Below are positions 24,895 to 32,755 of a stretch of DNA of 55,432 nucleotides, in pieces. Both the position numbers and the translations under genes were made by a program. The stretch lies in contig CANRKP010000008.1 of the NCBI GenBank assembly GCA_947631245.1, positions 1-55,432 of the forward strand. The letters are read 5' to 3'. Source of the stretch: an uncultured Clostridia bacterium. Lineage in GTDB: Bacteria > Bacillota > Clostridia > Oscillospirales > CAG-272. The notes beneath the pieces are model-generated. The model made no database searches, was not told the origin of the DNA, and saw nothing but the letters and a program-made list of their open reading frames with translations. Within the stretch, counting starts at the first letter, position 1. Each line of letters begins with the position of its first letter.

Positions 24895-26370
24895 ATGAAT
24901 TTTTTCCGGAAAATCTACTTTACGACCATGTTTATTGCTGTAGTCAGCGTTGCCGTCTCGGGATATATCTTGATCGAGTCGGGCTTTCGCGCGCAGCTTG
25001 ACGGAGAATCGGACGCGTGCATGGACTATAACGACATAGTATTCTCCGCGCTCTCAAACGAGCTTGGCTCCGTCGAAACCGAAAACCCATCCGAGAACTA
25101 CGATGAAATAAAAAATACCGTCGTCAAGGTCGTGCGCTCGATAAGCATCGACGGGAACGGACAGCGGAACAGATTTGATATAATAGACGCGGACAGGCAA
25201 ATCATCTTTTCCTCGATAAACAGAGACAGCTATGCATATGTGAGCACTGATTTTCTGTCGGACATATCAATGATCCGTGCGGGCTCCGATACCGAAACCG
25301 CGCTTTTTTACTACGACGTAAAAGCCGACGGGGAGCGGTTTTATATACGGACTGTCCGCCCCACGAGTTATCGAGGCGCAGTTTTCTATATAAACACATA
25401 CCGCGACTGCACGCATGTTTTCGACATGCAGCGCTCGCAGTTAAATATGCTCGCGCTCGTCATGATATGCATGCTCTTTACGGCAGGCGCGCTTACGTTT
25501 GTTATCTCCAAGCTGCTTTTGCGCCGTGTCGTAAATCTTACCAAAATAACACAGACGATAGCGGGCGGCGATCTCACCGTGCGCGCAGAACGGAAGGGGC
25601 AGGACGAAATAGCTGTCCTGTCACGAAATTTCAACGTCATGGCAGACCGCCTCGTAGAAAAAATGAACGAGCTTCAGTCAGAGGTCGAGCGGCGCGAACT
25701 TTTCGTCGGCGCTTTCGCACATGAGATAAAAACTCCCCTCACCTCCGTCATAGGATATGCCGATTATCTGCGTAAACGTCCGCTCTCCGACGACGCCCGT
25801 CGGCTCTCTGCCGACTATATTTTTTACGAGGGCAAACGGCTCGAAACGCTGTCGATGCGCCTGCTCGAGCTTATCGTTATGAAAAAGCGCGAGCTTTTGA
25901 GAAGTCCTGTCGATGTGTACGATACCCTCTCCGACGTTATAACGATGTTTAAAGCGTCGCTTTCGGACACGGGCATAACAGTAGAATTTGACGCCGCGCA
26001 CGCTTCCGTCCTTATGGAAGAAGAGCTTATGAAAACCGTTTTTTATAACCTCCTCGACAACGCGCGCAAGTCGTTTGACGACGGCGGCGTGATACGGGTG
26101 CTCGGTCATATTGACGGAGACGACTATCTCGTGACTGTCTCCGACACTGGTCGGGGAATGGAGCGGGGAGAGCTGTCCAAAATCACGGACGCATTTTATA
26201 TGATAGACAAGTCGCGCTCGCGAAGTCAGGGCGGCGCGGGGCTCGGGCTTTCGATATGCTCCGAGATCATAAACCGCCACGGCTTCGGGATAGCGTTTGA
26301 AAGCGAGGTCGGCAAAGGGACGACAGTTACGGTAAGTATGGATATATACAAGGGAGGGACCGAGCAATGA
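24895..26370 (+). CDS. Sensor histidine kinase
   Basis: The 491-residue kinase has two transmembrane helices (about 10-28 and 185-207) framing an extracytoplasmic domain of about 155 residues, a HAMP domain (about 208-260), a dimerization domain with phospho-acceptor His276 in FAHEIKTPL, and an ATPase domain with NLLDNARKSF, DTGRGM and GAGLGLSIC. The start follows AGGAGAAGCGC. Its stop overlaps the next gene's ATG, so the downstream unknown protein is translationally coupled and may belong to the signalling system. The stimulus is not evident. Confidence 0.94.
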   Translation: MNFFRKIYFTTMFIAVVSVAVSGYILIESGFRAQLDGESDACMDYNDIVFSALSNELGSVETENPSENYDEIKNTVVKVVRSISIDGNGQRNRFDIIDADRQIIFSSINRDSYAYVSTDFLSDISMIRAGSDTETALFYYDVKADGERFYIRTVRPTSYRGAVFYINTYRDCTHVFDMQRSQLNMLALVMICMLFTAGALTFVISKLLLRRVVNLTKITQTIAGGDLTVRAERKGQDEIAVLSRNFNVMADRLVEKMNELQSEVERRELFVGAFAHEIKTPLTSVIGYADYLRKRPLSDDARRLSADYIFYEGKRLETLSMRLLELIVMKKRELLRSPVDVYDTLSDVITMFKASLSDTGITVEFDAAHASVLMEEELMKTVFYNLLDNARKSFDDGGVIRVLGHIDGDDYLVTVSDTGRGMERGELSKITDAFYMIDKSRSRSQGGAGLGLSICSEIINRHGFGIAFESEVGKGTTVTVSMDIYKGGTEQ

Positions 26371-27128
26371 CAGAGAAATTCAAAAGCATCGCCGCGGCGG
26401 CGTCGCTGTTTTTCGCCCTTTTTCTCATCGCGTCGGCGCCGTTCCTTTTGGTTGCATATCAGAACCGCATCATTATGGGAAGAACAACATCCGTTGCCAT
26501 ATGCCAGGTCGCGCTCGACGACGGAAATATATACAAAGACACGCGCGAATACTCGCTTTGGGAGCGCATCATGCTTTCAAAAGGCTCCGTCATACTGTAT
26601 TCGGTGACAGAGAATGATGACGACGGCATACTCGATATGCTTGACGTTCAGCTCCGCCGCCTTGACGAGTTTGACGCAGTCCCGCTCCCCTGCCTTCCGC
26701 CCGACGGCGAGCTTTTATCGCTCAAGGTAACAAAAGAGACATATCTGCGCTATGAAAATGAAAAAAACGATCTGTCTCGGGAGCAGGCGATCACCGTTTG
26801 GAACGTCAGCGCCGAGTACTACGACTGCGCGGTCTACGCCTGCATCGATACGGATACTTGCGCCGTCTGCGACATCACGATAGTTTCAAAAGGCGCGCCC
26901 TTCAGATATCAGCATGACGGCGAGGGCGACCCGTTTCTTTCTTATCTCCAATCGATATCACCCCTTCCCACGGGTTTACCCGATTTTTCATCGGGCGGAT
27001 ATCGCGGCGACCGTGTGCTGCGGCTCTACGTCACCTCAAAAGATCCAAGCACCGGAAAAGTCACCGATTACCGCTTCGGAAACTACGCCGTCGATGTGAA
27101 TACGGGGGAGCTTTCAATAGCAAAATAA
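26367..27128 (+). CDS. Membrane-anchored protein of unknown function, kinase-associated
   Basis: I do not recognise this 253-residue protein. It has an N-terminal transmembrane segment (about residues 12-31, SLFFALFLIASAPFLLVAY) followed by an extracytoplasmic domain with mixed alpha/beta character, three cysteines clustered in CAVYACIDTDTCAVC and a C-terminal strand DYRFGNYAVDVNTGEL. The ATGA overlap with the kinase gene and the strong terminator after it make it the third gene of the response regulator/kinase operon. By position it could be an accessory sensor or inhibitor of the kinase. That is inference from context only. Confidence 0.75.
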   Translation: MTEKFKSIAAAASLFFALFLIASAPFLLVAYQNRIIMGRTTSVAICQVALDDGNIYKDTREYSLWERIMLSKGSVILYSVTENDDDGILDMLDVQLRRLDEFDAVPLPCLPPDGELLSLKVTKETYLRYENEKNDLSREQAITVWNVSAEYYDCAVYACIDTDTCAVCDITIVSKGAPFRYQHDGEGDPFLSYLQSISPLPTGLPDFSSGGYRGDRVLRLYVTSKDPSTGKVTDYRFGNYAVDVNTGELSIAK

Positions 27129-27139
27129 TAAATTCCGAT

Positions 27140-27219
27140 ACGGTTCCGAAACAAAAAAGAGGCATTTATTTCGTAGGATAACGGACGAAATAAATGCTTT
27201 TGTTTTTGAAAGGAACCGT
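27140..27219 (+). terminator. Perfect terminator hairpin nested in a longer inverted repeat
   Basis: The core is GCATTTATTTCGT (27162-27174) and ACGAAATAAATGC (27185-27197), a perfect 13-base-pair stem with a ten-base loop followed by TTTTGTTTTT: a strong intrinsic terminator for the two-component operon. Outside it, ACGGTTCC (27140-27147) is the exact complement of GGAACCGT (27212-27219), and A- and T-rich tracts between also pair. The outer 3' arm contains the ribosome binding site of the next gene. Confidence 0.88.
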
Positions 27220-27220
27220 T

Positions 27221-28126
27221 ATGAAAAAAACTGTACTGCGCCGCCGCAAAATGTCCGGCAGCGCCGCATACGCGCCGGTCTATATCTTCGTTTTATTCGC
27301 CGTGTGCGTGATTTTCTCAGCCATTTTTGTATGTCATTTTTTCCAAAAAAGTCCGACGCACGGCGACTTTATGCATGAAGAAAAAACCGTGTCTAAAGAT
27401 GATACTTTCCTCCCTTCCGATGATACATACGTCGGGATGCCGGGCAGCACTTCCAAAAACGAAAATACGCCCGATACCGAGAATATAACACCTTACGAAA
27501 GCGAACGGGAAAGCGGTCCTGACACGGAGGCGAAAGCAAATGTCTCAAAGGACTCTTGGATGCTCATCCTCGTAAATAAAGATTCCCCTCTGCCCGATGA
27601 CTTCTCCGTATCTCTCGCCGACCTGACGGGCGGTCACCGTGCCGACGCACGCATAGCGGACGAGCTTAAAAGAATGCTTGACGACATGCGTAAAGAGGGG
27701 CTCTCTCCCATCATCTGCTCGTCGTACAGGACAAACGATAAGCAGACGCAGCTTTTTGAAAATAAGGTGCGGAAGTATACCGCCGACGGAATGACGCGCG
27801 CCGACGCCGAACGCGCCGCCTCGATGTGGGTCGCGCCTCCCGGCACGAGCGAGCATCAGACGGGGCTCGCGTTCGATATTGTCGACAAGTCTTATCAGCT
27901 TCTCGACGAGAAGCTGGAAGAGACGCCCGTGCAGCGCTGGCTGATGAAAAACTCGTACAAATACGGCTTCATCCTGCGATATCCGAACGAAAAGAGCTCC
28001 GTCACCGGCATAAACTATGAGCCGTGGCACTACAGGTACGTCGGGGTGACGGCGGCGCGCGAGATATACGATTCGGGACTTTGCCTTGAGGAATATCTCA
28101 AAGCCTACGCGCATGGCGGCATATGA
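27221..28126 (+). CDS. VanY-type D-alanyl-D-alanine carboxypeptidase
   Basis: The 301-residue protein has an N-terminal basic stretch and transmembrane anchor (about residues 18-38), a Ser/Thr/Glu-rich linker, and a peptidase M15 domain (about 130-290) with the zinc-site sequence GTSEHQTGLAFDIVD and the second metal/catalytic motif YEPWHYRYVG, preceded by SSYRTNDKQTQLF. It should trim the terminal D-Ala from peptidoglycan stem peptides outside the membrane. The ATG at 27221 follows AAGGAACCGTT; an earlier ATG at 27194 falls inside the terminator hairpin. Its stop overlaps the start region of the CofE-like gene. Confidence 0.9.
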   Translation: MKKTVLRRRKMSGSAAYAPVYIFVLFAVCVIFSAIFVCHFFQKSPTHGDFMHEEKTVSKDDTFLPSDDTYVGMPGSTSKNENTPDTENITPYESERESGPDTEAKANVSKDSWMLILVNKDSPLPDDFSVSLADLTGGHRADARIADELKRMLDDMRKEGLSPIICSSYRTNDKQTQLFENKVRKYTADGMTRADAERAASMWVAPPGTSEHQTGLAFDIVDKSYQLLDEKLEETPVQRWLMKNSYKYGFILRYPNEKSSVTGINYEPWHYRYVGVTAAREIYDSGLCLEEYLKAYAHGGI

Positions 28127-28134
28127 GGTTCCAA

Positions 28135-28833
28135 ATGAAGCATGCCGAAATCACCGTAAAAGGCAGAACATACGAGCGCATCCCTATAAAAACGCACTTT
28201 GTCACGGAAAGCGACGACTGCATGGAGCTTTTGCAAAAGTATGTATCGGGACCCTGCCGTCCGGGCGACATCGTATCGATAAGCGAAAAAATAGTCAGCC
28301 TCTGCCAACATAGGATCGTGCGCCGCGAGGACGTGAAGATCGGGCGTCTTGCAAAGTTCCTCTCGCACTTTGCTGATCGGGATATGTCGCACGGGCTCGG
28401 CGTCGGCGCTCCCATAAAGATGCAGTACGCGATAGACAAAAAAGGCGCGCCGCGCATAATCCTCGCGGCAATACTCGGGGGCTTCTGCAAGCTGTTCGGA
28501 GTAAAGGGCGTGTTTTACATGATCGCGGGACGCGAAGTCAGCGGACTCGACGGCTTCTACGGCGGCGTTTGGGACGAGTACCGCGATATCGGCATTGAGC
28601 TCCCGCGCCGACCTGACGATGTGTGCGACGATATAAAGCGTGCGCTCGGCTTAAGCTGCATGATAGTGGACGCAAACGATCTCGGGCAGGTCATTCTCGG
28701 CAAATCAAGCGATATCGCGCTCTCAGACAGAACGCTCGTCCGTCTGATCGGGGACAATCCCGCCGGTCAAGGGCGGGAGATGACGCCGATAGTAATTATC
28801 CGTGAAAAAGGCACCGATGCTCAAGTCCGGTAA
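28135..28833 (+). CDS. CofE-like (F420-0:gamma-glutamyl ligase family) protein
   Basis: The 232-residue protein resembles the coenzyme F420-0:L-glutamate ligase family, with GDIVSISEKIVSLCQ, a central GLDGFYGGVWDEY and DANDLGQVILG near the C-terminus. True CofE adds glutamates to F420-0, but no other F420 gene is visible and most Clostridia lack F420, so another gamma-glutamyl-type reaction is possible. The ATG at 28135 has TGAGG seven bases upstream; an ATG at 28123 overlapping the carboxypeptidase stop is also possible. Coupling to a wall carboxypeptidase suggests, without proof, a role in peptide or wall-precursor modification. Confidence 0.78.
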   Translation: MKHAEITVKGRTYERIPIKTHFVTESDDCMELLQKYVSGPCRPGDIVSISEKIVSLCQHRIVRREDVKIGRLAKFLSHFADRDMSHGLGVGAPIKMQYAIDKKGAPRIILAAILGGFCKLFGVKGVFYMIAGREVSGLDGFYGGVWDEYRDIGIELPRRPDDVCDDIKRALGLSCMIVDANDLGQVILGKSSDIALSDRTLVRLIGDNPAGQGREMTPIVIIREKGTDAQVR

Positions 28834-28862
28834 GTGGACGGAAAAATAATATTTCTTCCCTA

Positions 28863-28891
28863 TTGACACATTCGCTTATTTGATGTAAGAT
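28863..28891 (+). promoter_or_regulatory. Promoter of the carboxylesterase gene
   Basis: A perfect TTGACA is followed by 17 bases and TAAGAT, giving a near-consensus sigma-A promoter whose start would lie about 55 bases before the esterase ATG. Confidence 0.75.
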
Positions 28892-28952
28892 AAAAGCAGA
28901 AATAATTCTTAATATAAATTAATTTTGCGACAAAATCGGGAGGTAAATTATT

Positions 28953-30491
28953 ATGCTGAAGCAGGTCAGGGTCGAGGAAGGCGTACTCGAAGGTTATTTT
29001 GGATACGACCCGCGCATCACGGTATTCAAGGGCGTGCCCTACGCCACAGCTCCCGTCGGAGAGCTGCGCTGGCGCTCGCCGCAGCCTATGCCCCACTGGG
29101 ACGGGGTGCGTCACGCGCAGAAATACGGCCCCATCGCTATGCAGTGGACGCCCGGCGCCGACCCCAACGACTTTTGGTCGCGTGAGCTTCACCCCTCGGG
29201 TCCCGACTACGATATGAGCGAGGACTGCCTCTATGTCAACATATTTACTCCCGCGAAGGAGGCGGACGAAAAACTCCCCGTCCTGTTTTACATCCACGGC
29301 GGCGGATATCAGGGCGGATACCCTTATGAGGTCGAATTTGACTGGGAGCATGTGGCAAGGCGCGGGATCGTCGTCGTTGCGGTCACATACCGCCTCGGCG
29401 TCTTCGGCTTCTTGGCGCATCCCGAGCTTTCGGCAGAGTCGCCCGACGCGCCCAAAGGAAATTACGGCATTGAGGATCAGCTCGCGGCGCTCAGGTGGAC
29501 AAAGCGCAACATCTCCGCATTCGGCGGCGACCCCGACCGCATAACGATCGCAGGTCAGTCGGCGGGCGCGGGGAGCGTTCAGTGTCTGCTCACGTCCCCG
29601 CTGTCGGAAGGACTTATCGCGGGCGCAATAATACAAAGCGCCGTCAGCGCGGAATTTGCCGATACGGGCGCTTCGTTTATAAAGACGGGGCAGCTTTCGC
29701 GCGCTGAGGCTGCAGGTGAGGAATTCTTTGAAAAAGCGGGGATAAAGTCGCTCGCCGAGGCTCGCGCGCTGCCTGCGGACGAGCTGTTCCGCCGCTCTGC
29801 CGAGGCGCACGCGTTCTTCGCACCCGTCGTCGACAATGTGCTCCTGCTCCGTGACGCATTCGACGCGTATGTACACGACGAGCACCGCCGCGTGCCTGTA
29901 CTCACAGGTTATAACAGGGGCGAGACGCGCGCGTTCATGCGCCGCGACCTTCTGCCGCGCACGCTTAAACAGTATAATGAATTTGCCGCGCGCTACGGCG
30001 AACACGAGGAAGCGTTCCGCGAGATGTGCGGCGTCACGTCTGACAGCGATGTCGAGCGCCTTTTCGACAGCGACGCCTTCACGGCGATGACGGCGGGCGC
30101 GTACCTTTTCGGCACGGTGCAGGCGCGCGAAGGCAGAAAGACGTATCTTTACGAGTTCAACCCCGACATTCCCGACGACAAGTCTCCGAATGTCGGCTCA
30201 TTCCACGGCGCTGAGCTGTGGTTCGCCTACGACTCGCTCGCGCGGAGCTGGCGTCCGTTCCGAGGGAAGCACTACGACCTTGCGCGCAAGGTCGCGTCGT
30301 ATTGGGCGAATTTCGTAAAGACCGGCGACCCGAACGGAACGGACAATTTCGGGGACGCGCTGCCCGAGTGGCGGTCGTTCACCGAAAATGACCCATTCGT
30401 GCTCGAGATCGGAAACGAGATCGGAGTGCGCGAGCCGGAGCTTGACGACATCACAAAATTTCGCATAAACCATACGCTCGGAACGCTTTAA
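28953..30491 (+). CDS. Type B carboxylesterase
   Basis: The 512-residue enzyme belongs to the alpha/beta-hydrolase carboxylesterase B family (para-nitrobenzyl esterase type). The oxyanion-hole HGGGYQGG, nucleophile Ser203 in GQSAGAG, probable acid Glu324 in NRGETRAF and catalytic His418 in GSFHGAE are all present, and length is normal. No signal peptide is visible, so it is likely cytoplasmic. A ribosome binding site GGGAGGTAAATTATT precedes the ATG. It stands alone with its own promoter, next to plant-glycan hydrolases; deacylation of plant-derived esters is a reasonable guess, but the substrate is not shown by sequence. Confidence 0.92.
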   Translation: MLKQVRVEEGVLEGYFGYDPRITVFKGVPYATAPVGELRWRSPQPMPHWDGVRHAQKYGPIAMQWTPGADPNDFWSRELHPSGPDYDMSEDCLYVNIFTPAKEADEKLPVLFYIHGGGYQGGYPYEVEFDWEHVARRGIVVVAVTYRLGVFGFLAHPELSAESPDAPKGNYGIEDQLAALRWTKRNISAFGGDPDRITIAGQSAGAGSVQCLLTSPLSEGLIAGAIIQSAVSAEFADTGASFIKTGQLSRAEAAGEEFFEKAGIKSLAEARALPADELFRRSAEAHAFFAPVVDNVLLLRDAFDAYVHDEHRRVPVLTGYNRGETRAFMRRDLLPRTLKQYNEFAARYGEHEEAFREMCGVTSDSDVERLFDSDAFTAMTAGAYLFGTVQAREGRKTYLYEFNPDIPDDKSPNVGSFHGAELWFAYDSLARSWRPFRGKHYDLARKVASYWANFVKTGDPNGTDNFGDALPEWRSFTENDPFVLEIGNEIGVREPELDDITKFRINHTLGTL

Positions 30492-30503
30492 GCGCAAGAC
30501 CGC

Positions 30504-31703
30504 TCATTTTCCGAGCGGAAAAACGCGGTCGGGTATGAGCGCCTCTATATTTTTCGTCGCCTCGGCGATATCGTCCCAGTTTTCGGCATGGGCAGCCACG
30601 TTGTTCGACGCCCATTCCATAACGCCGCACCAGCCGTTTTTATAAGCCTTTTCATATATTCCCTTGAGGTTCTCGGTGCTGTCGGCTGTGATCTCGCCTA
30701 TAAGCGCGGGCTTGCCCGCGTCAAGCCCGAAGACTGTGGGCGAGGTCGTATACGGCACGCCGAACCACGGCTTCATCCACTCGTAGTAATGGGTCGAATA
30801 AAAATCGACGCACGCGTCTTCCCCGCCGTATTTTTTCATGACCGCGTCGGAAATGATGTTGCCTTCATACTTTGCCGAGTTGTATTTTATTATCCCCACC
30901 CCGACCGTGACAAGCGTGTCGGGGTTCGTTTTATGTATCGCCGCCGTGCATTCGGCGAAAAATTTCGAGAGAGCGGCGAGCGGGAGCTGCCCGCACTCCG
31001 CGTTTTCATGGACCCAGTCGGGCTCGTTCATAAGATCTATGCTGAAGAGATACGGATCCTCCCCGTACCGCTTTGTGAACGGAATGATATATTTGTCAAT
31101 AAAGCTCTGCCGCGCCTCGTCGTCCGTCACAACCTTGCGCCAAAGCTCCGCAGAGTCGGGGCTTTTGAAGTGGTCGAACGACAAAAGCGTCGGCATGATA
31201 TAGATCTTGTTCTTTTCCGCGACCTTGAAAAGCATGTCTATGTCCTGCCAATGCTTATCGGTCACGGCAGCCACTTTTCCGTCACGGTCGAGCTTGATCC
31301 CTACCATCGAGTTGCAGTTTATCCATACGCGCGAAGCATTTACGCCTATTTCGTGCAGGTCGCGGAAGTGCGCGTTCCAAAATCCCGCGTTGAAATTTCC
31401 GCCGAAATCGTTCCAGTTCTGCCACGGCGTATTGACCCCGTTTATAAACAGTTCCTTATCCCCAACCGTGAACTTTCCTTTCGTTATTCTCACTTTAGGC
31501 GATATTTCCATGTCCGCCTCCCCTTCCGTCTCCGCCGATGTCGTCGGCGCATTTGTGACGTCCTCCGTTCCGGACGCAGTGTCGGTCTCGTTTTTGCCGC
31601 TCTTATCATCACCGTCGCCGGCGCATCCGTACAAGAACAAATTCGTCATAACAATCGCGAGCGTAAGCGCAAACGCGAGCGCGTGTTTTACCGTTTTTTT
31701 CAT
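30504..31703 (-). CDS. GH5-like (beta-mannanase/cellulase-type) lipoprotein
   Basis: The 399-residue product has a lipoprotein signal peptide with lipobox LYGC (Cys27) and an acidic Ser/Thr linker, then a TIM-barrel of the GH5/GH clan A type. The acid/base is probably Glu227 in IDLMNEPDW and the nucleophile Glu337 in ALIGEIT, and INGVNTPWQNWNDFGG lies at the usual barrel start. Membrane-tethered enzymes of this kind cut mannan or other beta-glycans at the cell surface. It sits 25 bases after the AraC gene on the same strand with a good ribosome binding site, so both are probably cotranscribed, opposite the beta-mannosidase. Confidence 0.85.
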   Translation of the reverse strand: MKKTVKHALAFALTLAIVMTNLFLYGCAGDGDDKSGKNETDTASGTEDVTNAPTTSAETEGEADMEISPKVRITKGKFTVGDKELFINGVNTPWQNWNDFGGNFNAGFWNAHFRDLHEIGVNASRVWINCNSMVGIKLDRDGKVAAVTDKHWQDIDMLFKVAEKNKIYIMPTLLSFDHFKSPDSAELWRKVVTDDEARQSFIDKYIIPFTKRYGEDPYLFSIDLMNEPDWVHENAECGQLPLAALSKFFAECTAAIHKTNPDTLVTVGVGIIKYNSAKYEGNIISDAVMKKYGGEDACVDFYSTHYYEWMKPWFGVPYTTSPTVFGLDAGKPALIGEITADSTENLKGIYEKAYKNGWCGVMEWASNNVAAHAENWDDIAEATKNIEALIPDRVFPLGK

Positions 31704-31728
31704 GCTTTATCTCTCCTTTTTTGATTTT

Positions 31729-32517
31729 TTATCGCTCGGTACGGTATTTTTTACGGAACGAGGTCGGCGGGCATCCGGCGACGCGCACAAACTGGCGCGA
31801 AAAATGCACGGCGCTGCCGTATCCGCACATATCCGCTATCTCAGACATGCTCCGGTCCGTATTTAAGAGTGCGCCCTTCGCGCATTCGACGCGGCTGTTG
31901 ATTATGTCCGTCCCGCACGACGTCCCGAACGTTTTCTTGTATATCTCCTGAAAGTATGACTTATTCAGATGGAAGCGGTCCGCGATTTCGGGAATCCTCC
32001 AGTCTTTTTCCGGCGAGCCGTATATTTCGCGCCTCAGCTCGAGAAGCTCGTCGTGATATCTGCCGTATTTTCCCTCAGCCGGACACAGATCCGAAACCAT
32101 ATTCAGCATCGCCCCCAAAAGCAAGCTGCACGTTTCGAGCCCTCTTCTGCCGCGCGAATGAAATGTCTCCGATATAAGGCGGAATACAGACGATATCTCT
32201 TTTTCGTGCTCGCTTTTAACAAATACGGGCGTATCAAATCGAATGGAGAGCCGGTCCATAAAATTATTCGGACCGTCGAACTCCATCCAGTCGTTTATGT
32301 ATACGTCCCCGCACGCGCGGTATTTGTGATATGAACATTTATTGTAAACTATGAATGTATTCGGAGGAATTATCTGCTCGACGCCGCCGACCGTCATATA
32401 TGCCTGCGTCTTTATAAACAAAAGCAGATAGCAGCCGGCTCCCCAGCCGTTTGGTCTGTCGACCTCAAATCCTGCGTCCTCGGCGTCGTCGCATCCCATG
32501 CAGAAAATTTCAAACAT
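31729..32517 (-). CDS. AraC-family transcriptional regulator of the mannoside locus
   Basis: The 262-residue regulator has an N-terminal cupin-like sensing domain (about 25-95, with TVGGVEQIIPPNTFIVY) and a C-terminal AraC DNA-binding domain (about 160-260) with IPEIADRFHLNKSYFQEIYKK and the second helix-turn-helix CGYGSAVHFSRQFVR. It lies in front of the GH5 gene and divergent from the beta-mannosidase, separated by 238 bases with outward promoters, the classic layout of a local glycan-responsive activator. The ligand is unknown. Confidence 0.91.
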   Translation of the reverse strand: MFEIFCMGCDDAEDAGFEVDRPNGWGAGCYLLLFIKTQAYMTVGGVEQIIPPNTFIVYNKCSYHKYRACGDVYINDWMEFDGPNNFMDRLSIRFDTPVFVKSEHEKEISSVFRLISETFHSRGRRGLETCSLLLGAMLNMVSDLCPAEGKYGRYHDELLELRREIYGSPEKDWRIPEIADRFHLNKSYFQEIYKKTFGTSCGTDIINSRVECAKGALLNTDRSMSEIADMCGYGSAVHFSRQFVRVAGCPPTSFRKKYRTER

Positions 32518-32585
32518 ATCGTCATCCCTCGCGGCAAACGCCGCTTTTTTAAATATTTTAAATATAATGACACCTTACAAATTTG

Positions 32586-32614
32586 ATTATATCCTAGGCG
32601 CACGAAAAAGTAAA
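32586..32614 (-). promoter_or_regulatory. Promoter of the AraC/GH5 operon
   Basis: On the minus strand TTTACT, 17 bases, TATAAT, about 65 bases before the AraC start. It is divergent from the beta-mannosidase promoter roughly 75 bases away. Confidence 0.6.
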
Positions 32615-32687
32615 TATTATTTCGCAGTCATGATTTAACATATCGTCGGATTTCGCATTCGTTGTATCGGTTATGGGCGCATCACTC

Positions 32688-32716
32688 TCGACAAGCCGCC
32701 TTTTTCGTGATATATT
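32688..32716 (+). promoter_or_regulatory. Promoter of the beta-mannosidase/GH31 operon
   Basis: TCGACA, 17 bases, TATATT, ending 39 bases before the beta-mannosidase ATG. The weak -35 fits dependence on an activator such as the divergent AraC protein. Confidence 0.5.
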
Positions 32717-32755
32717 GATATCGTAGAAGAAAAACTGCCGGAGGCAGCGGAAATC

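Noticed and set aside
28860..30005. 381-residue minus-strand frame opposite the carboxylesterase
   Set aside because: The plus-strand frame has full catalytic motifs, a promoter and a ribosome binding site. The antisense frame has no recognisable domain and reflects GC-rich codon usage.
30588..31724. 378-residue plus-strand frame opposite the GH5 gene
   Set aside because: No ribosome binding site or domain, Arg/Val-rich composition typical of antisense shadows, and the GH5 protein on the other strand is well supported.
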